Below, piece after piece: positions 21,276 through 30,559 of a DNA stretch of 64,000 bases (its first letter is position 1; the number at the start of each line of letters is the position of its first letter). The position numbers and the translations under genes were made by a program. Source of the stretch: Bradyrhizobium vignae (GTDB lineage: Bacteria > Pseudomonadota > Alphaproteobacteria > Rhizobiales > Xanthobacteraceae); the NCBI RefSeq assembly GCF_004114425.1, contig NZ_RDQF01000041.1, forward strand, positions 1-64,000. The letters run 5' to 3'. The notes beneath the pieces are model-generated. The model worked only from the letters and a program-made list of their open reading frames with translations. It was not told the origin of the DNA and searched no databases.

Positions 21276-21809
21276 ATGTTGATGAACGAGTTAAAGGATC
21301 AGATACCGGATTTTGCCAGAGAAGTTAGGACTAACCTAGCCGCGATGTTGGCCGATAAGACGCTTCCGCCAAAGTGCAAGTGCGGTCTATTGCTAGCTGT
21401 CGCGATTGCGACTCGCAATCACAAGGTCATCTCTGCGATGGAATGCGAGGCTAGAACTGTAATGACACCAGATGCCATCGCTGCGGTTAAATCCGCGGCT
21501 TGCTCGATTGCGATGAACAACGTCTACAATCGGTTTGTACAACTCGCGTCAAACCCAGAATACAGGAAGATGCCTACGTTGCTAAGGCAAGACCTCGTCG
21601 ATAGTTCGAACGTCGACAGGGGCGATCTCCAGCTCTGGTCACTGGCGATCTCGGCGATCAATGGCTGCGGCGCCCTCATCGACGAGCACGAAACGGCTCT
21701 GCAACAGGAGTGGTTCAGTCCAACGGAGATCCAGACTGCCGTACGTTTTGCTGCTATTATGCAGTCAGTAGCCATCGCCATCGAGACAAGCGGTAACGCG
21801 AGATTCTAA
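21276..21809 (+). CDS. AhpD-like (carboxymuconolactone decarboxylase fold) protein lacking the second active-site Cys
   Basis: About 177 residues match AhpD across the full length: NELKDQIPDFAREV at the start, LLLAVAIATRNHKVI, MNNVYNRFVQLA, and the active-site helix WSLAISAINGCGALIDEHE. AhpD normally has CxxC-xxxH here (CGMC...H); this protein has C131, Leu134 and H138, so the usual thiol pair is incomplete. In the classic system AhpD relays electrons from Lpd and SucB to the peroxidase AhpC. No ahpC is seen here. The start is uncertain among 21264 (GTG), 21276 and 21282. Confidence 0.75.
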   Translation: MLMNELKDQIPDFAREVRTNLAAMLADKTLPPKCKCGLLLAVAIATRNHKVISAMECEARTVMTPDAIAAVKSAACSIAMNNVYNRFVQLASNPEYRKMPTLLRQDLVDSSNVDRGDLQLWSLAISAINGCGALIDEHETALQQEWFSPTEIQTAVRFAAIMQSVAIAIETSGNARF

Positions 21810-22756
21810 TCTCGGACATAGTCTATTCGAGCTTAAGCGTAATGCGAAGAGAAGGCTGAGTGCGGCAAACCCGCGATGAATGGAATTCGGAGCTCCCGCC
21901 GCCTTGAGCGGCACTACGCCGCCCCTTGTGCCATCGTGGACTAGAGGGATTTTGCTGCATACCGATCCCGCCTGGAGCTGCTAGCGACGTGGGTAACAGA
22001 TCGTTGGATCTACCGCTGTGAGTTCGGCGAACCCAGCGGCCGGCCTAATCAGCCGAGAACGCGGCTCGCAAGGTGCGCGCCAGAACGATAATTGACGTTC
22101 ACCGTAGCTTTCCAAAGTAGTGGCCGACGCAGGTCATTTGACTGGTGAAACTGAGTGAGCTGACCGGATTTGGACCGCAGTTGCGGGCACGCCGCATTCT
22201 CCCGCGTTCAGGTCATTCTGGCCTGGACGGTCAAGCCCGCTTCGGCCTCGCCATCGGTCCCGTTCAATATGTACTTATGCGCTAAACGCCGCTGGGCGTT
22301 CAGGCCAACTCCAGCACAACCTCTGCTTGCCTACGTTGAGCTCAGTGTCGATGCCGGTGCCGGCATCCTCGATTTCGGCTACGACAAGGCTTCCGGTCGA
22401 GAGCGGGCGCCGGCCGCGTCTTCGGCAAGACGCAGCTCGCATTGTTTCCATTCGTCAACTTTCCTAACGAAGTGATGCCATCGATGCCCGTCACGCCTGC
22501 ATCGATCCCCTTGACCTTTAGAACTGCGCAATTTCAGGAGTCTCGCTAGTTTGTTGTGGGGTGAAGGAGACACCATCAAAGAGTTTAGCAAAAGTGCCGT
22601 CGACTGGGATAATCAGACAAACGGAGATGGCAAGGATCTCAGGTACAGCTCCATTCTGCCGCGTCGCGTAAAGTGGAGTGGCTTGCAATGACTCGTTGGT
22701 TTGAGATAGCTCAAGGCGATCGTACATCTTAGTCAACTCAGAGAAGGCGAACGACC
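21810..22756. other. Intergenic stretch, no gene recognised
   Basis: The interval between the AhpD-like gene and the next SDR carries only short frames with no motifs I can name. Confidence 0.4.
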
Positions 22757-23551
22757 ATGCACAACGTATGTGACAACACTCAACATTCGATGGATCTTTG
22801 CGGCAAGGTAGCGTTCGTCGTCGGTGGTTATGGAGCGATTGGTACAGCAATCTCCGAAACACTTGCTGCTGCTGGAGCAACCAGCGTTATTGCGGGACGA
22901 AACGGGGACCAGGCGCGCGCGCTAGCTCACCAATTAAGCGACAGAGGCTATTTTGCGGAGGGCCTTGAGCTCGACGCTACTAACACTGAAGCAATCAAAG
23001 AACTCTCAAGCTCACTGGTACATCACCATGGTTCGATTGACATTCTAGCAAATTGCCTCGGTTTCAATAAGGAGCAGAGGCTACTCGAGGTGACGGAGGA
23101 GGCCTTTGATGAGGTCTACTCAAGAACGTTGCGAGCCGGGATGTTCCTCTCTCAAGTGGTGGCCAAGCATCAAATTTCTGGTGGTAGGGGCGGCAGTCAA
23201 ATCCACCTCCTGTCGGTTGGATCCTCACTTGGATTCCGGGATCTGGGCTACAGTTCCTTTTGCGCGGCAAAAGGCGGACTGGCTATTCTTCTAAAGCAAC
23301 ATGCGGCGGAGCTGGCTCCGCACGGGATCACTGTCAATGGCGTGGCACCTGGCAGGGTTCGGACGCAGAAAAACGACAGAACGCTCGAAGATGCATCGGC
23401 GTTTAGGCAGGCTACCGCGAATGTTCCTCTTGGTCGCCTGGCAACGCCAGCCGATGTCGCCGGCGCGGTACACTTCTTCGCATCGGAGCTGTCGCGTTTT
23501 GTGACTGGGCAAATACTATACGTCGATGGTGGTCTCAGCGCATGCAGGTAA
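22757..23551 (+). CDS. SDR-family protein with catalytic Tyr replaced by Phe
   Basis: This SDR has 264 residues. It shows VAFVVGGYGAIGTAIS (nucleotide-binding glycines), the ANCLG segment in place of NNAG, LLSVGSS with the catalytic Ser region, ITVNGVAPGRVRT and the C-terminal GQILYVDGG. The usual YxxxK active site is FCAAK: F168 with K172, and a tyrosine three residues earlier (Y165). The protein may be inactive as an oxidoreductase or use a shifted residue. GAAGG lies eight bases before the ATG. IS3-family debris begins directly downstream. Confidence 0.8.
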   Translation: MHNVCDNTQHSMDLCGKVAFVVGGYGAIGTAISETLAAAGATSVIAGRNGDQARALAHQLSDRGYFAEGLELDATNTEAIKELSSSLVHHHGSIDILANCLGFNKEQRLLEVTEEAFDEVYSRTLRAGMFLSQVVAKHQISGGRGGSQIHLLSVGSSLGFRDLGYSSFCAAKGGLAILLKQHAAELAPHGITVNGVAPGRVRTQKNDRTLEDASAFRQATANVPLGRLATPADVAGAVHFFASELSRFVTGQILYVDGGLSACR

Positions 23552-23559
23552 GGATAGTC

Positions 23560-24330
23560 GAGCTTGTCCCTGTGATGAGAGAGAGGCGGCAGAGGGCCTG
23601 ATGCGGGCCGCCGAGAAGATGTCCATCCTAAGAGAGAGCCAGCAGCGGGGTCCGGTTGCGGATGTCTGCCGTAGAGGGGGATCAGTCGCGCTGACCTACC
23701 GAATTCAAGTAGCTCCGAGAGGAGAACGGCAGGAAGTGGAAGCTGGTCGACGATTTGTCCCGGCAGGGAAGGCTGCAGGACGTGATCCGCGAGCTTGACC
23801 GGGGGCGTTGTAGATCGACGAATCTGTAGCGAGTGGCAGATGTTGACCTACAGTGCCTCGCACCTCTCGATTGCGATCAGTCGCCCAATGATGACAAGTC
23901 CCAGGCCGCCCTTGAAAGCTGGATTGAAGCAGATCGGCCATGTTCGGGTTCGATACGGTTATCGCCGTATCCACCTGCTGTTAAGCCGCGAGAAGTGACT
24001 GCACGGTAGGAACAAGAGGCGTGTATTTGCGAGTTGGCCTGCATTGCAACAAGTCGACCAGAAGTCGCGCCGAAGCCGAGTGCGCACGGATCGAAGATCA
24101 CCGCGCGGGTGAACGAGAGAGCTAATGAGTGGCCTTGTAAACCATCGTCTGACAACTGGTCACGAGCTCCGGGCGCTGACGGTCGTTCATACCTTCTCCT
24201 GCTTCTCGCCAGCGCTGGCAACGGCGCAACTAGCGCGGCAACGTGACAGAACCTCAAATCCAAGTCTGGGTGGTCTACGTCCGTTCTCACCGCACCGCCT
24301 CGCTGACGTCGGCGCGCCGTTTGGCATGTA
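23560..24330 (+). mobile_element. IS3-family insertion sequence remnant
   Basis: Plus-strand pieces in different frames match the two genes of an IS3 element. For orfA: ILRESQQRGPVADVCRR and following. For orfB: HVRVRYGYRRIHLLLSRE near 23950, then LVNHRLTTGHELRALTVVHTFS near 24160, equivalent to the DFV-DQL-DGRxFRALTVVD region at the first catalytic Asp. No complete frame or terminal repeats could be found. Confidence 0.65.
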
Positions 24331-24454
24331 GAACACCGCCGCGCTTTTCATGGCCCACAGTCCGGGTCCTTACAACGGCGATGAGTATGTCCGCGGCCCG
24401 GCCAATACTCGGCAGATCGAAACGACTCCTAATAGTAGATCGTGCAGGAACAAA

Positions 24455-25153
24455 TCAGGGCGTCAAAGTCAGTTCGCTTCCACGATCAACGAGGCTCTTC
24501 AACTCCTCTCCTGTTTGCCAAACGAGGCAATCATCGTCCACGATGTCCTCTCCTATCAACCGTAATATCGATCCGCCGGGTTCGTGATGAGAATATCCGT
24601 AAACCACCCCTTTTTCCAATAGTTGGCGCGAGACTAGTGCACAAAGGAAGTCCGGAGCCCACATCGCGAAAGACACTCCGCGTGCTAATCCCGCCATGAC
24701 CTTCGAGATTCCCAACCCTCTAAAATCGTTGCGAATCCAACGATCTCCGAGATAAGCTACCTTACCGGTTATCTTCTTCGCACTCGGTGCTGTGCAACTA
24801 CAACGATCCTGAGGATGTGCATGCAAAGCCGGCTTCGCAAAAAACGCCTTCAAAGACTGGAGATGTTCGGCCAAGTTACTGCCTGACAGATCGTACAGTC
24901 GGGCGGCCTCTAAAAGAGCGACGTTGTTATTTCTATCGGCGCCCACAATCCAAAATCCCTCGCCCAATTTGATCGGCGAACGGTCCGGTCGAAAATTCGG
25001 ATATGTCCGTCCCTTTGTTGGAGTAGTCTGCGTGATCGAGATATATTCATCAAAATCGAAGCCTATCGAAACCTTTATTCCGTTTTGAGCGGCGGCGGCG
25101 TCGTATTTTTGCAAAAAACGTGAGACGCTCAACGGATCAACCACGGTTTTCAT
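24455..25153 (-). CDS. Uncharacterised protein with a GNAT-like acetyltransferase segment
   Basis: This 232-residue protein has an intact frame. Residues 130-175 read GKVAYLGDRWIRNDFRGLG then ISKVMAGLARG, resembling the acetyl-CoA-binding motif A of GNAT proteins (R/Q-xx-G-x-G/A at RGLGIS). The N-terminal half (FDFDEYISITQ, GEGFWIVGADRNNNV) is not recognised. It is encoded on the same strand as, and downstream of, the diaminobutyrate-type aminotransferase at 28454-29731. The IS66 insertion now separates the two, and they may once have formed one operon. An EctA-like role is possible but not supported by length or motifs. Confidence 0.5.
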   Translation of the reverse strand: MKTVVDPLSVSRFLQKYDAAAAQNGIKVSIGFDFDEYISITQTTPTKGRTYPNFRPDRSPIKLGEGFWIVGADRNNNVALLEAARLYDLSGSNLAEHLQSLKAFFAKPALHAHPQDRCSCTAPSAKKITGKVAYLGDRWIRNDFRGLGISKVMAGLARGVSFAMWAPDFLCALVSRQLLEKGVVYGYSHHEPGGSILRLIGEDIVDDDCLVWQTGEELKSLVDRGSELTLTP

Positions 25154-25686
25154 TCCCTTATTCCTTGCCTCTTGTCCCCTCGGCTTTGATCAAAAATGCG
25201 AGGAATTGCCCTTGGTAGGGCAGTCACCGATCTATCGTCGACTGCCTGATCTGGCGGGGAGCACAATCGCGACACAGATGATCGTCAAGACGGCGAGTAT
25301 GAGCACCTGGAAACGTCTCAGTGAGCGGACGACACTAAGATGTTGCGCAGTTCAAGCCTGTGCAACAATCACCGACAAAGACGGGAAGATCTGCTCTGCG
25401 AGAGGCTGCTCCTTAGGAGCCGCGTCGATCGCGCGACCTCTATCTGAGGTATGGTGCGCGCAGTTCGCAACTGGGCGACAGTTGCAATCTCGTGGTCGAT
25501 GTGAGGCTCTGGGCAAGCTCTGTACGACGGCTACACTCTAGGCCCATCATCTTGCGTTGAGAAGCAAATCGGGGCCCCCTTAGAATGGATTTCTGGCTGG
25601 GACCAGCTCGCACCAGAATCGCTCCAGGAAGGCACGGGCCCGCAGCGGCAGAAGAGACCACGTCACATCTCATTACTACTTCGATA
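25154..25686. other. Intergenic stretch, no gene recognised
   Basis: Short frames only between the GNAT-like gene and the left border of the IS66 element. Confidence 0.4.
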
Positions 25687-25694
25687 GCCTAAAC
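25687..25694. repeat. IS66 target-site duplication, left copy
   Basis: GCCTAAAC directly precedes the left inverted repeat and is repeated exactly at 28281-28288. Confidence 0.9.
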
Positions 25695-25770
25695 GTAAGC
25701 GCGATTTTCCCCGCACGTTGACGGCGGCGGTTTTGGAGGATTGCCCTAGTATCGGGCGATACCGGGCCGT

Positions 25771-27342
25771 TCAGGCAGTGGCGGCTTTGTGGAAGTTGAA
25801 GGGCAGCAGGTCGGTAATATCGGCGTCGCCGGCGCGCTGAGGCAATTCGGTGAGGACGTGGCGCAACCACGCTAACGGCTCGACACGTGAGGCGCGGCAG
25901 GTCAGCATCAGGCTGTAGACGACGGCACTGGCCTTGGCTCCGTCCACCGTATCGCTGAACAACCAACTCTTCCTGCCAGTTGCAAAAACCCTGATGTCGC
26001 GCTCCAGAAGATTGTTGTCGATCGGCATGCAGCCGTCCCCGGTGTAGCGCGTCAGATATTCCCATTGGTTTCGGGTGTAGGATACGGCGTCGCCGAGCTT
26101 GCTGTCAGGCAAGACCTTCGGGGCCATGTCATCGAGCCATACCTTGAGAGCATTGAGGGTGGGAACACTATGTTGCTGGCGGAAGCGGCGAATGCAGTCG
26201 GCCTGTGTTTCACCCTTCTCCGGTATTCCGTCCCGCGCCTGCCTTTCAACCCGGTAGAGCTGGTCGAAGAACCGCAGCGCCTGCTCGGGCGGACCGCCGC
26301 CCTTCTTCCTCGCCCTGAGGGCATCGACAAAGCGCCGCCGGGAGTGGGCCATGCAGCCGATGTGGGTGGCCCGTTCCAGCGTGCGCCATGCGGTATAGCC
26401 GTCACTCATCACGATGCCGCGGTAATCGCCGAGGAAGGCCTGGGGGTGGATTTGGCCGCGGCCCGGCTGAGAATCCAGAAGAACGATGGGCTCGTGACTG
26501 CCCTTGCCGCTGCGATAAGCCCACATATACGATGTGCTGGTGGCCTTTTTGTCCTTCTCCTTGAGGACCTGAACCGTCGTCTCGTCGCCATGGATGAGAG
26601 TCTGCGATCTGAGCCGCAGCTTCAGGGCGTCATAGATGCGGGAGAGATGTTTCTCGCTCGAGCCGATCACCCAGCGACCCAAAGCGCCGCGGCTGACCGG
26701 AACGCCGGCGCGTTCGAAGGCCTGCGCCAGGCGGTAGAGCGGCGTGCCATCGACATATTTATGAACCAGCGCGAACGCCAGCGTTGAGGCCGTGGCAACG
26801 CTGCCCGGCAGCGGCTGCGTCGGCATCGGCGCGGTCACGACAGGGGCGTTGATTCCGGTGCGATCGCAATGGCGGCACGCATATTTGAAGCGTACGTTCT
26901 GTAAAACCTTCGCCTTCACCTCGATATGAAGTTGCTCGGTGACAGCCTCGCCCATGCGATGCATCTGGCCACGGCAGCAAGGACACGCCTTCTGATCGTC
27001 GGGCAGGTCATACTCGACGCGCTCACGCGGCAGGTTCGCCGGCAGCGGCCTGCGGCCGCGCTTCTTTCCCGTTGTGTTTTCGACGGGTGGCAAGCCCGTG
27101 TCCGGAAGTTCGGCGATATTGTTCGTTTCACTGCCGGCGTCATCCTCATCGGCGGCCGGCTCGGCTTCATTGAAGAGACGATCGACGTGCTTTTCGCTGC
27201 GTGGCGCAAAACGATGCAGGCGTGCCAGCGCCAGTTCTTCCTCGAGTTTGACGACGCGGTCGGCGAGTTGATGGTTCTCCGCCTGCAGCGCAGCAATGCG
27301 CGCCAACAGCACTTCAACACTCGGATCGCCGGTTCGATTCAT
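25771..27342 (-). CDS. tnpC: IS66 transposase TnpC
   Basis: This 523-residue DDE transposase of the IS66 family is intact. It has an N-terminal coiled coil (LLARIAALQAENHQLADRV), the zinc-binding CPCCRGQMHRMGE segment, the first catalytic Asp in IHGDETTVQVL, the second in IVMSDGYTAW, GCMAHSRRRF, and the distal Glu in IDNNLLERDIRVFATGRKSW. The C-terminal extension ending LTELPQRAGDADITDLLPF is typical of IS66 TnpC. Confidence 0.95.
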   Translation of the reverse strand: MNRTGDPSVEVLLARIAALQAENHQLADRVVKLEEELALARLHRFAPRSEKHVDRLFNEAEPAADEDDAGSETNNIAELPDTGLPPVENTTGKKRGRRPLPANLPRERVEYDLPDDQKACPCCRGQMHRMGEAVTEQLHIEVKAKVLQNVRFKYACRHCDRTGINAPVVTAPMPTQPLPGSVATASTLAFALVHKYVDGTPLYRLAQAFERAGVPVSRGALGRWVIGSSEKHLSRIYDALKLRLRSQTLIHGDETTVQVLKEKDKKATSTSYMWAYRSGKGSHEPIVLLDSQPGRGQIHPQAFLGDYRGIVMSDGYTAWRTLERATHIGCMAHSRRRFVDALRARKKGGGPPEQALRFFDQLYRVERQARDGIPEKGETQADCIRRFRQQHSVPTLNALKVWLDDMAPKVLPDSKLGDAVSYTRNQWEYLTRYTGDGCMPIDNNLLERDIRVFATGRKSWLFSDTVDGAKASAVVYSLMLTCRASRVEPLAWLRHVLTELPQRAGDADITDLLPFNFHKAATA

Positions 27343-27394
27343 CGGATTCTTGAATCTGAACCGTACCGACGCGTCAACCGCTCAACTCGAGAGC

Positions 27395-27748
27395 TCAGCC
27401 GGCAACCTGATAGTGCCGCACCGGATGGCGGACCATCGCATCGATATCGATGCCATCAAGGATCCAGTGCAATTGCTCGGTCGTAAGCCGGACGACCGCC
27501 TCCTGGCGGCGCGGCCATCGGAACTTGTCCTCGGTCAGCCGCTTCAGGACCAGCACAAAGCCGGACCGGTCGAAGAACAGCAACTTCATCCGGTCGCAAC
27601 GGCGATTGCAGAACGCAAAAACCGCCGGCGTGAATGGATCGAGCGCCATCGTCTCCTGGACCAGGACCGCAAGGCTGTTGATGCCAGCCCGGAAGTCGAT
27701 CGGCTCACGGTGCAGATAGACCTGCAGGTCACCGCCCAGTCTGAACAT
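27395..27748 (-). CDS. tnpB: IS66 accessory protein TnpB
   Basis: This 117-residue protein matches TnpB of IS66: VYLHREPIDFRAGINSLAVLV, AVFAFCNRRCDRMKLLFFDRSGFVL and the C-terminal LTTEQLHWILDGID. It is required for transposition of the family but its biochemical role is not established. It slightly overlaps the end of tnpA upstream and precedes tnpC. Confidence 0.95.
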   Translation of the reverse strand: MFRLGGDLQVYLHREPIDFRAGINSLAVLVQETMALDPFTPAVFAFCNRRCDRMKLLFFDRSGFVLVLKRLTEDKFRWPRRQEAVVRLTTEQLHWILDGIDIDAMVRHPVRHYQVAG

Positions 27749-28202
27749 GGCCCAGTGCTCCGATGATCGCCGTCAATGCATCCACATCGCCGCATTCCAG
27801 CGCGAGCTTCACGCCGTTCGGCAGCGACACGCTCACTTTGGCCGGAGAACAAAAAGCTGGAGTCCCTTTGGGGTCCGAACCACGCACTTCATCGCAAGTC
27901 GCCGGCAAATCCACCGTCGCCACGCTGTCTTGCCGCGACAGGGCTCGATCGGCGGCCCCCTCAAGCTGAACCGGGATGAACGCCGGGCGTGAGGACGGCG
28001 GCAGCGACCTGGTCGCGGTGTGCTTCTTGATCCACTTCCGAAGCAGGTTCGCGTTGACCCCATGTTCGAGTGCAAGCCTCGATACCGAAACCCCAGGCTC
28101 AAGGCAGGCCGTGACAAGACGCTCTTTCGATGCCGCCTCGTAGCGCCGGCGACCGTTCCGGCCAACAAGCCTGACCCGCAGTTTCTAATCGTCCGCTGCC
28201 AT
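27729..28202 (-). pseudogene. tnpA: IS66 TnpA with an early amber codon
   Basis: From the ATG at 28202 the frame reads MAADD, then TAG at 28187-28185, then continues uninterrupted for about 150 codons: LVGRNGRRRYEAASKERLV, HGVNANLLRKWIKKH (helix-turn-helix) and VSVSLPNGVKLALECGD to the stop at 27729. Apart from codon 6 it is a complete TnpA. Either it restarts at a downstream codon or the nonsense change has inactivated the element. Confidence 0.85.
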
Positions 28203-28280
28203 CACAAGGTGTCCACCTATTTTGGTGGACACTGCATCAGAGCACTCAAAAGCAAAAGGTGCGGAGAAATTCGCGCTTAC

Positions 28281-28288
28281 GCCTAAAC
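28281..28288. repeat. IS66 target-site duplication, right copy
   Basis: GCCTAAAC, identical to 25687-25694. Confidence 0.9.
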
Positions 28289-28453
28289 ACTTTCGGTGCG
28301 TTATCAGCAAAGCCTCATTAGTCGCCCTCTCAGCCAAGGGACGAGTGCGGCTCGCCTAGCGCCTGCGTCCCCAGCCGCTTTGTTCCACGCGATCCGCGCA
28401 CCAAGGAGTTCCGCGGATCATCTTAAAGCCGTCTCGATCCTAAAACGGTGAAG

Positions 28454-29731
28454 CTATTTGAGTGAAGCGGCCAACGACCTTTCAAATATATCAAGTCCTT
28501 GATCTAGAAGCTCTTGATCGATGGTAAGTGCGGGCATGATTTTTACGACCTGATCATCCGGCCCGCATCGTTCGATCATCAATCCCTCGTTGAATGCCGT
28601 ACGCGCCGCCGCCTGGGCAATTTCGGCGCTGCGACAGTCGAATCCCCACACCATGCCCCGGCCTCGGACGGAAAACCCTCCTCCATACTCCGACGCGATA
28701 GCGTCAAGTCGGCTGCGCATTGAATTTCCCATCCGCTTAATGCCGTCCGAAAACGTCTGGCTCCGCCAATAAGTGTTTATAGCGGCGGTTGCCGATACGA
28801 GAGCAAGATTGTTAGCTCGAAACGTACCTGTGTGTTCTCCCGGTTCCCATACGTCCAAGCCCTCTTTTATCAAAACCATCGACAATGGAAGGCCATAGCC
28901 GCTCAGCGATTTAGACATCACGATAATGTCTGGCGATAGTTCTGCGAACTCGAAGCTAAAGAACTCGCCCGTACGGCCACAGCCCATCTGTATATCGTCC
29001 ACCACCAAGAGTGCACCTGCATCTCTCGCGACGGCCTGAATTGATCGCAGCCATTCTCTGCTAGCTACGTTTATTCCCCCCTCTCCCTGCACGGTCTCGA
29101 CCAGAATTGCGGCAGGAGAATCGACACCGCTATTTTTATCCAGCAGAATGCTGCGTAGATAATCAGCCGTATCGAAATCTGGACCGAGATATCCATCAAA
29201 GGGCACGAAAGTCGCGCCAGACAGAGAAATGCCGCTGGCGGCACGATAAAATTGATTAGCGGTCGCGGCCATCGCTCCTAAGCTCATGCCGTGATAGCCA
29301 CGGGTAAATGAAATGATGTTCTTACGTCGGGTGACTTTCCGGGCCAGCTTTAGAGCCGCCTCGATGGCGTTAGTACCGGTTGGCCCAGTGAATTGAGCAC
29401 GATATCGCAGATTTCGCTCCTGAAGTACTGCAGAGCTAAAGGTCTTCAAGAATTCGAGTTTTGCGGTCGTGCTCATATCAAGCGCGTGAACGACAGCATC
29501 TGAATCCAGATACTCGGTAATTGCCGCTTTGATCGCATGATTATTGTGGCCGTAGTTCAACGCGCCAGCTCCGGCAAAGAAATCGATGATTTTTCGACCC
29601 TGGTCCGTCAACATAATGGAGCCGCGCGCTCGGTTGAATGTAGCCGGAAATATACGCGAGTACGAGCGGACGTTCGATTCCAGCGTTTCGATTGTCTGAA
29701 GCTCCCGTGTTTCGCCGATTATTCCATGCAT
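28454..29731 (-). CDS. Diaminobutyrate-type aminotransferase (EctB/DoeD family)
   Basis: This class III, PLP-dependent aminotransferase has 425 residues, the usual length for EctB, DoeD or RhbA. It has GAGALNYGHNN, the FTGPTGTNAIEAALKLAR cofactor loop, SFTRGYHGMSLGAMA, the PLP-binding Asp in LLVVDDIQMGCGRTG and the Schiff-base lysine in IIVMSKSLSGYGLPLS, then HTGTFRANNLAL. Family members interconvert L-2,4-diaminobutyrate and aspartate semialdehyde. An ectoine-hydrolase-like gene 3.6 kb away on the other strand suggests ectoine degradation rather than synthesis; ectA and ectC are absent. GGAG lies nine bases before the ATG, and a 10-bp inverted repeat sits about 75 bases upstream. Confidence 0.85.
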   Translation of the reverse strand: MHGIIGETRELQTIETLESNVRSYSRIFPATFNRARGSIMLTDQGRKIIDFFAGAGALNYGHNNHAIKAAITEYLDSDAVVHALDMSTTAKLEFLKTFSSAVLQERNLRYRAQFTGPTGTNAIEAALKLARKVTRRKNIISFTRGYHGMSLGAMAATANQFYRAASGISLSGATFVPFDGYLGPDFDTADYLRSILLDKNSGVDSPAAILVETVQGEGGINVASREWLRSIQAVARDAGALLVVDDIQMGCGRTGEFFSFEFAELSPDIIVMSKSLSGYGLPLSMVLIKEGLDVWEPGEHTGTFRANNLALVSATAAINTYWRSQTFSDGIKRMGNSMRSRLDAIASEYGGGFSVRGRGMVWGFDCRSAEIAQAAARTAFNEGLMIERCGPDDQVVKIMPALTIDQELLDQGLDIFERSLAASLK

Positions 29732-30559
29732 GGTCGTCTACTCCGGAATATGATGCCCTAGGAAGCAACAAGCCGCTACCGAAATAGCGACAGTAACCCG
29801 TTCAGCCGTTCTGAACGCATCTATCAGAACGGCCTCACTTTATATCAGGCTGGCGGAGAACGACGCCTACCAATGCTCGTAGTCTATCGAGACCATATAA
29901 AGCGGCTTCCACTCAGTTTGTTCGAGGAGAGCCCCGTACCAGGCCCGATAGACAAGTTCGCGGCTCACAGGCACCCAGGAGCATCGAGTGCCTTCGCATC
30001 GTTTAGCAGTGACAGCGTCAGGCCATATGGCGCGCAGCTAGAATACCTGGCCGCGGGCTGATCACGGCGACCACATCTCAAATCGCAAAGAACCTGCGGC
30101 ACCAGCCACTCGTCAGGCGGCTCGCGCTAACTAATGGACCTCTATCAGCTAGCAAAATTGCACTTGCGGCTGCAATGCTAAGCCTCCTGACCAGAAAGCC
30201 CGCTTCGCGGGGGAAGATGAGGCGGGAGCCGATTGCAGCCGCAAGCACAGATCAGGTGAGTATCGGCGAGGCTTTCCGCCGCGCCCGAATCGGACCCATC
30301 CAAGTGGTCGACACCCCGCGTAGCAACGCCCGCACCATCTTCAGCGAGATCGGCACCCTCCGCGGGGCCGCAGTTAAGCACGTCGACAAGGCAGCTAAGC
30401 AGACGAGTGTTCGGGCGCGATCGTCTAAGATTCGCGTCCCCCCGCACGCGACCGACTGCCACACTTGCTTGAGCGCAAGCTTGTTCCTTTTTGGACAACG
30501 TATTGGAGCAGCTTAGCGGGCATAGGCGCATTCCTGAATCAGGAGTGGCTTGGCTGCAT
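29732..30559. other. Intergenic stretch, no gene recognised apart from an inverted repeat
   Basis: Only the dyad at 29805-29833 stands out. Open frames such as plus 30175-30516 have no recognisable motif. Confidence 0.4.
29805..29833. promoter_or_regulatory. Perfect 10-bp inverted repeat upstream of the aminotransferase
   Basis: GCCGTTCTGA and TCAGAACGGC are separated by nine bases, 74 to 102 bases before the aminotransferase ATG at 29731. Size and place suit a dimeric repressor or activator site; it could also fold as an RNA hairpin. No T-run follows strongly enough to call a terminator. Confidence 0.5.

Larger units (their letters stand above)
25695..28280 (-). mobile_element. IS66-family insertion sequence, full length with 8-bp target duplication
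   Basis: This element is 2586 bp long. The left end at 25695-25716 reads GTAAGCGCGATTTTCC and on. The right end, read inward from 28280 on the minus strand, is GTAAGCGCGAATTTCTCC and on, an imperfect inverted repeat of about 22 bases. Both borders are flanked by GCCTAAAC. It carries tnpA, tnpB and tnpC in that order on the minus strand. The sharp borders and exact duplication indicate a recent insertion compared with the other IS debris here. Confidence 0.95.

Noticed and set aside
29873..29890. CCTACCAATGCTCG, similar to the pepM dyad
   Set aside because: Only one arm is shared; the second arm of the inverted repeat is missing, so it is probably chance.
30175..30516. 113-codon plus frame with basic residues
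   Set aside because: No motif and equally long frame on the other strand; not supported as a gene.
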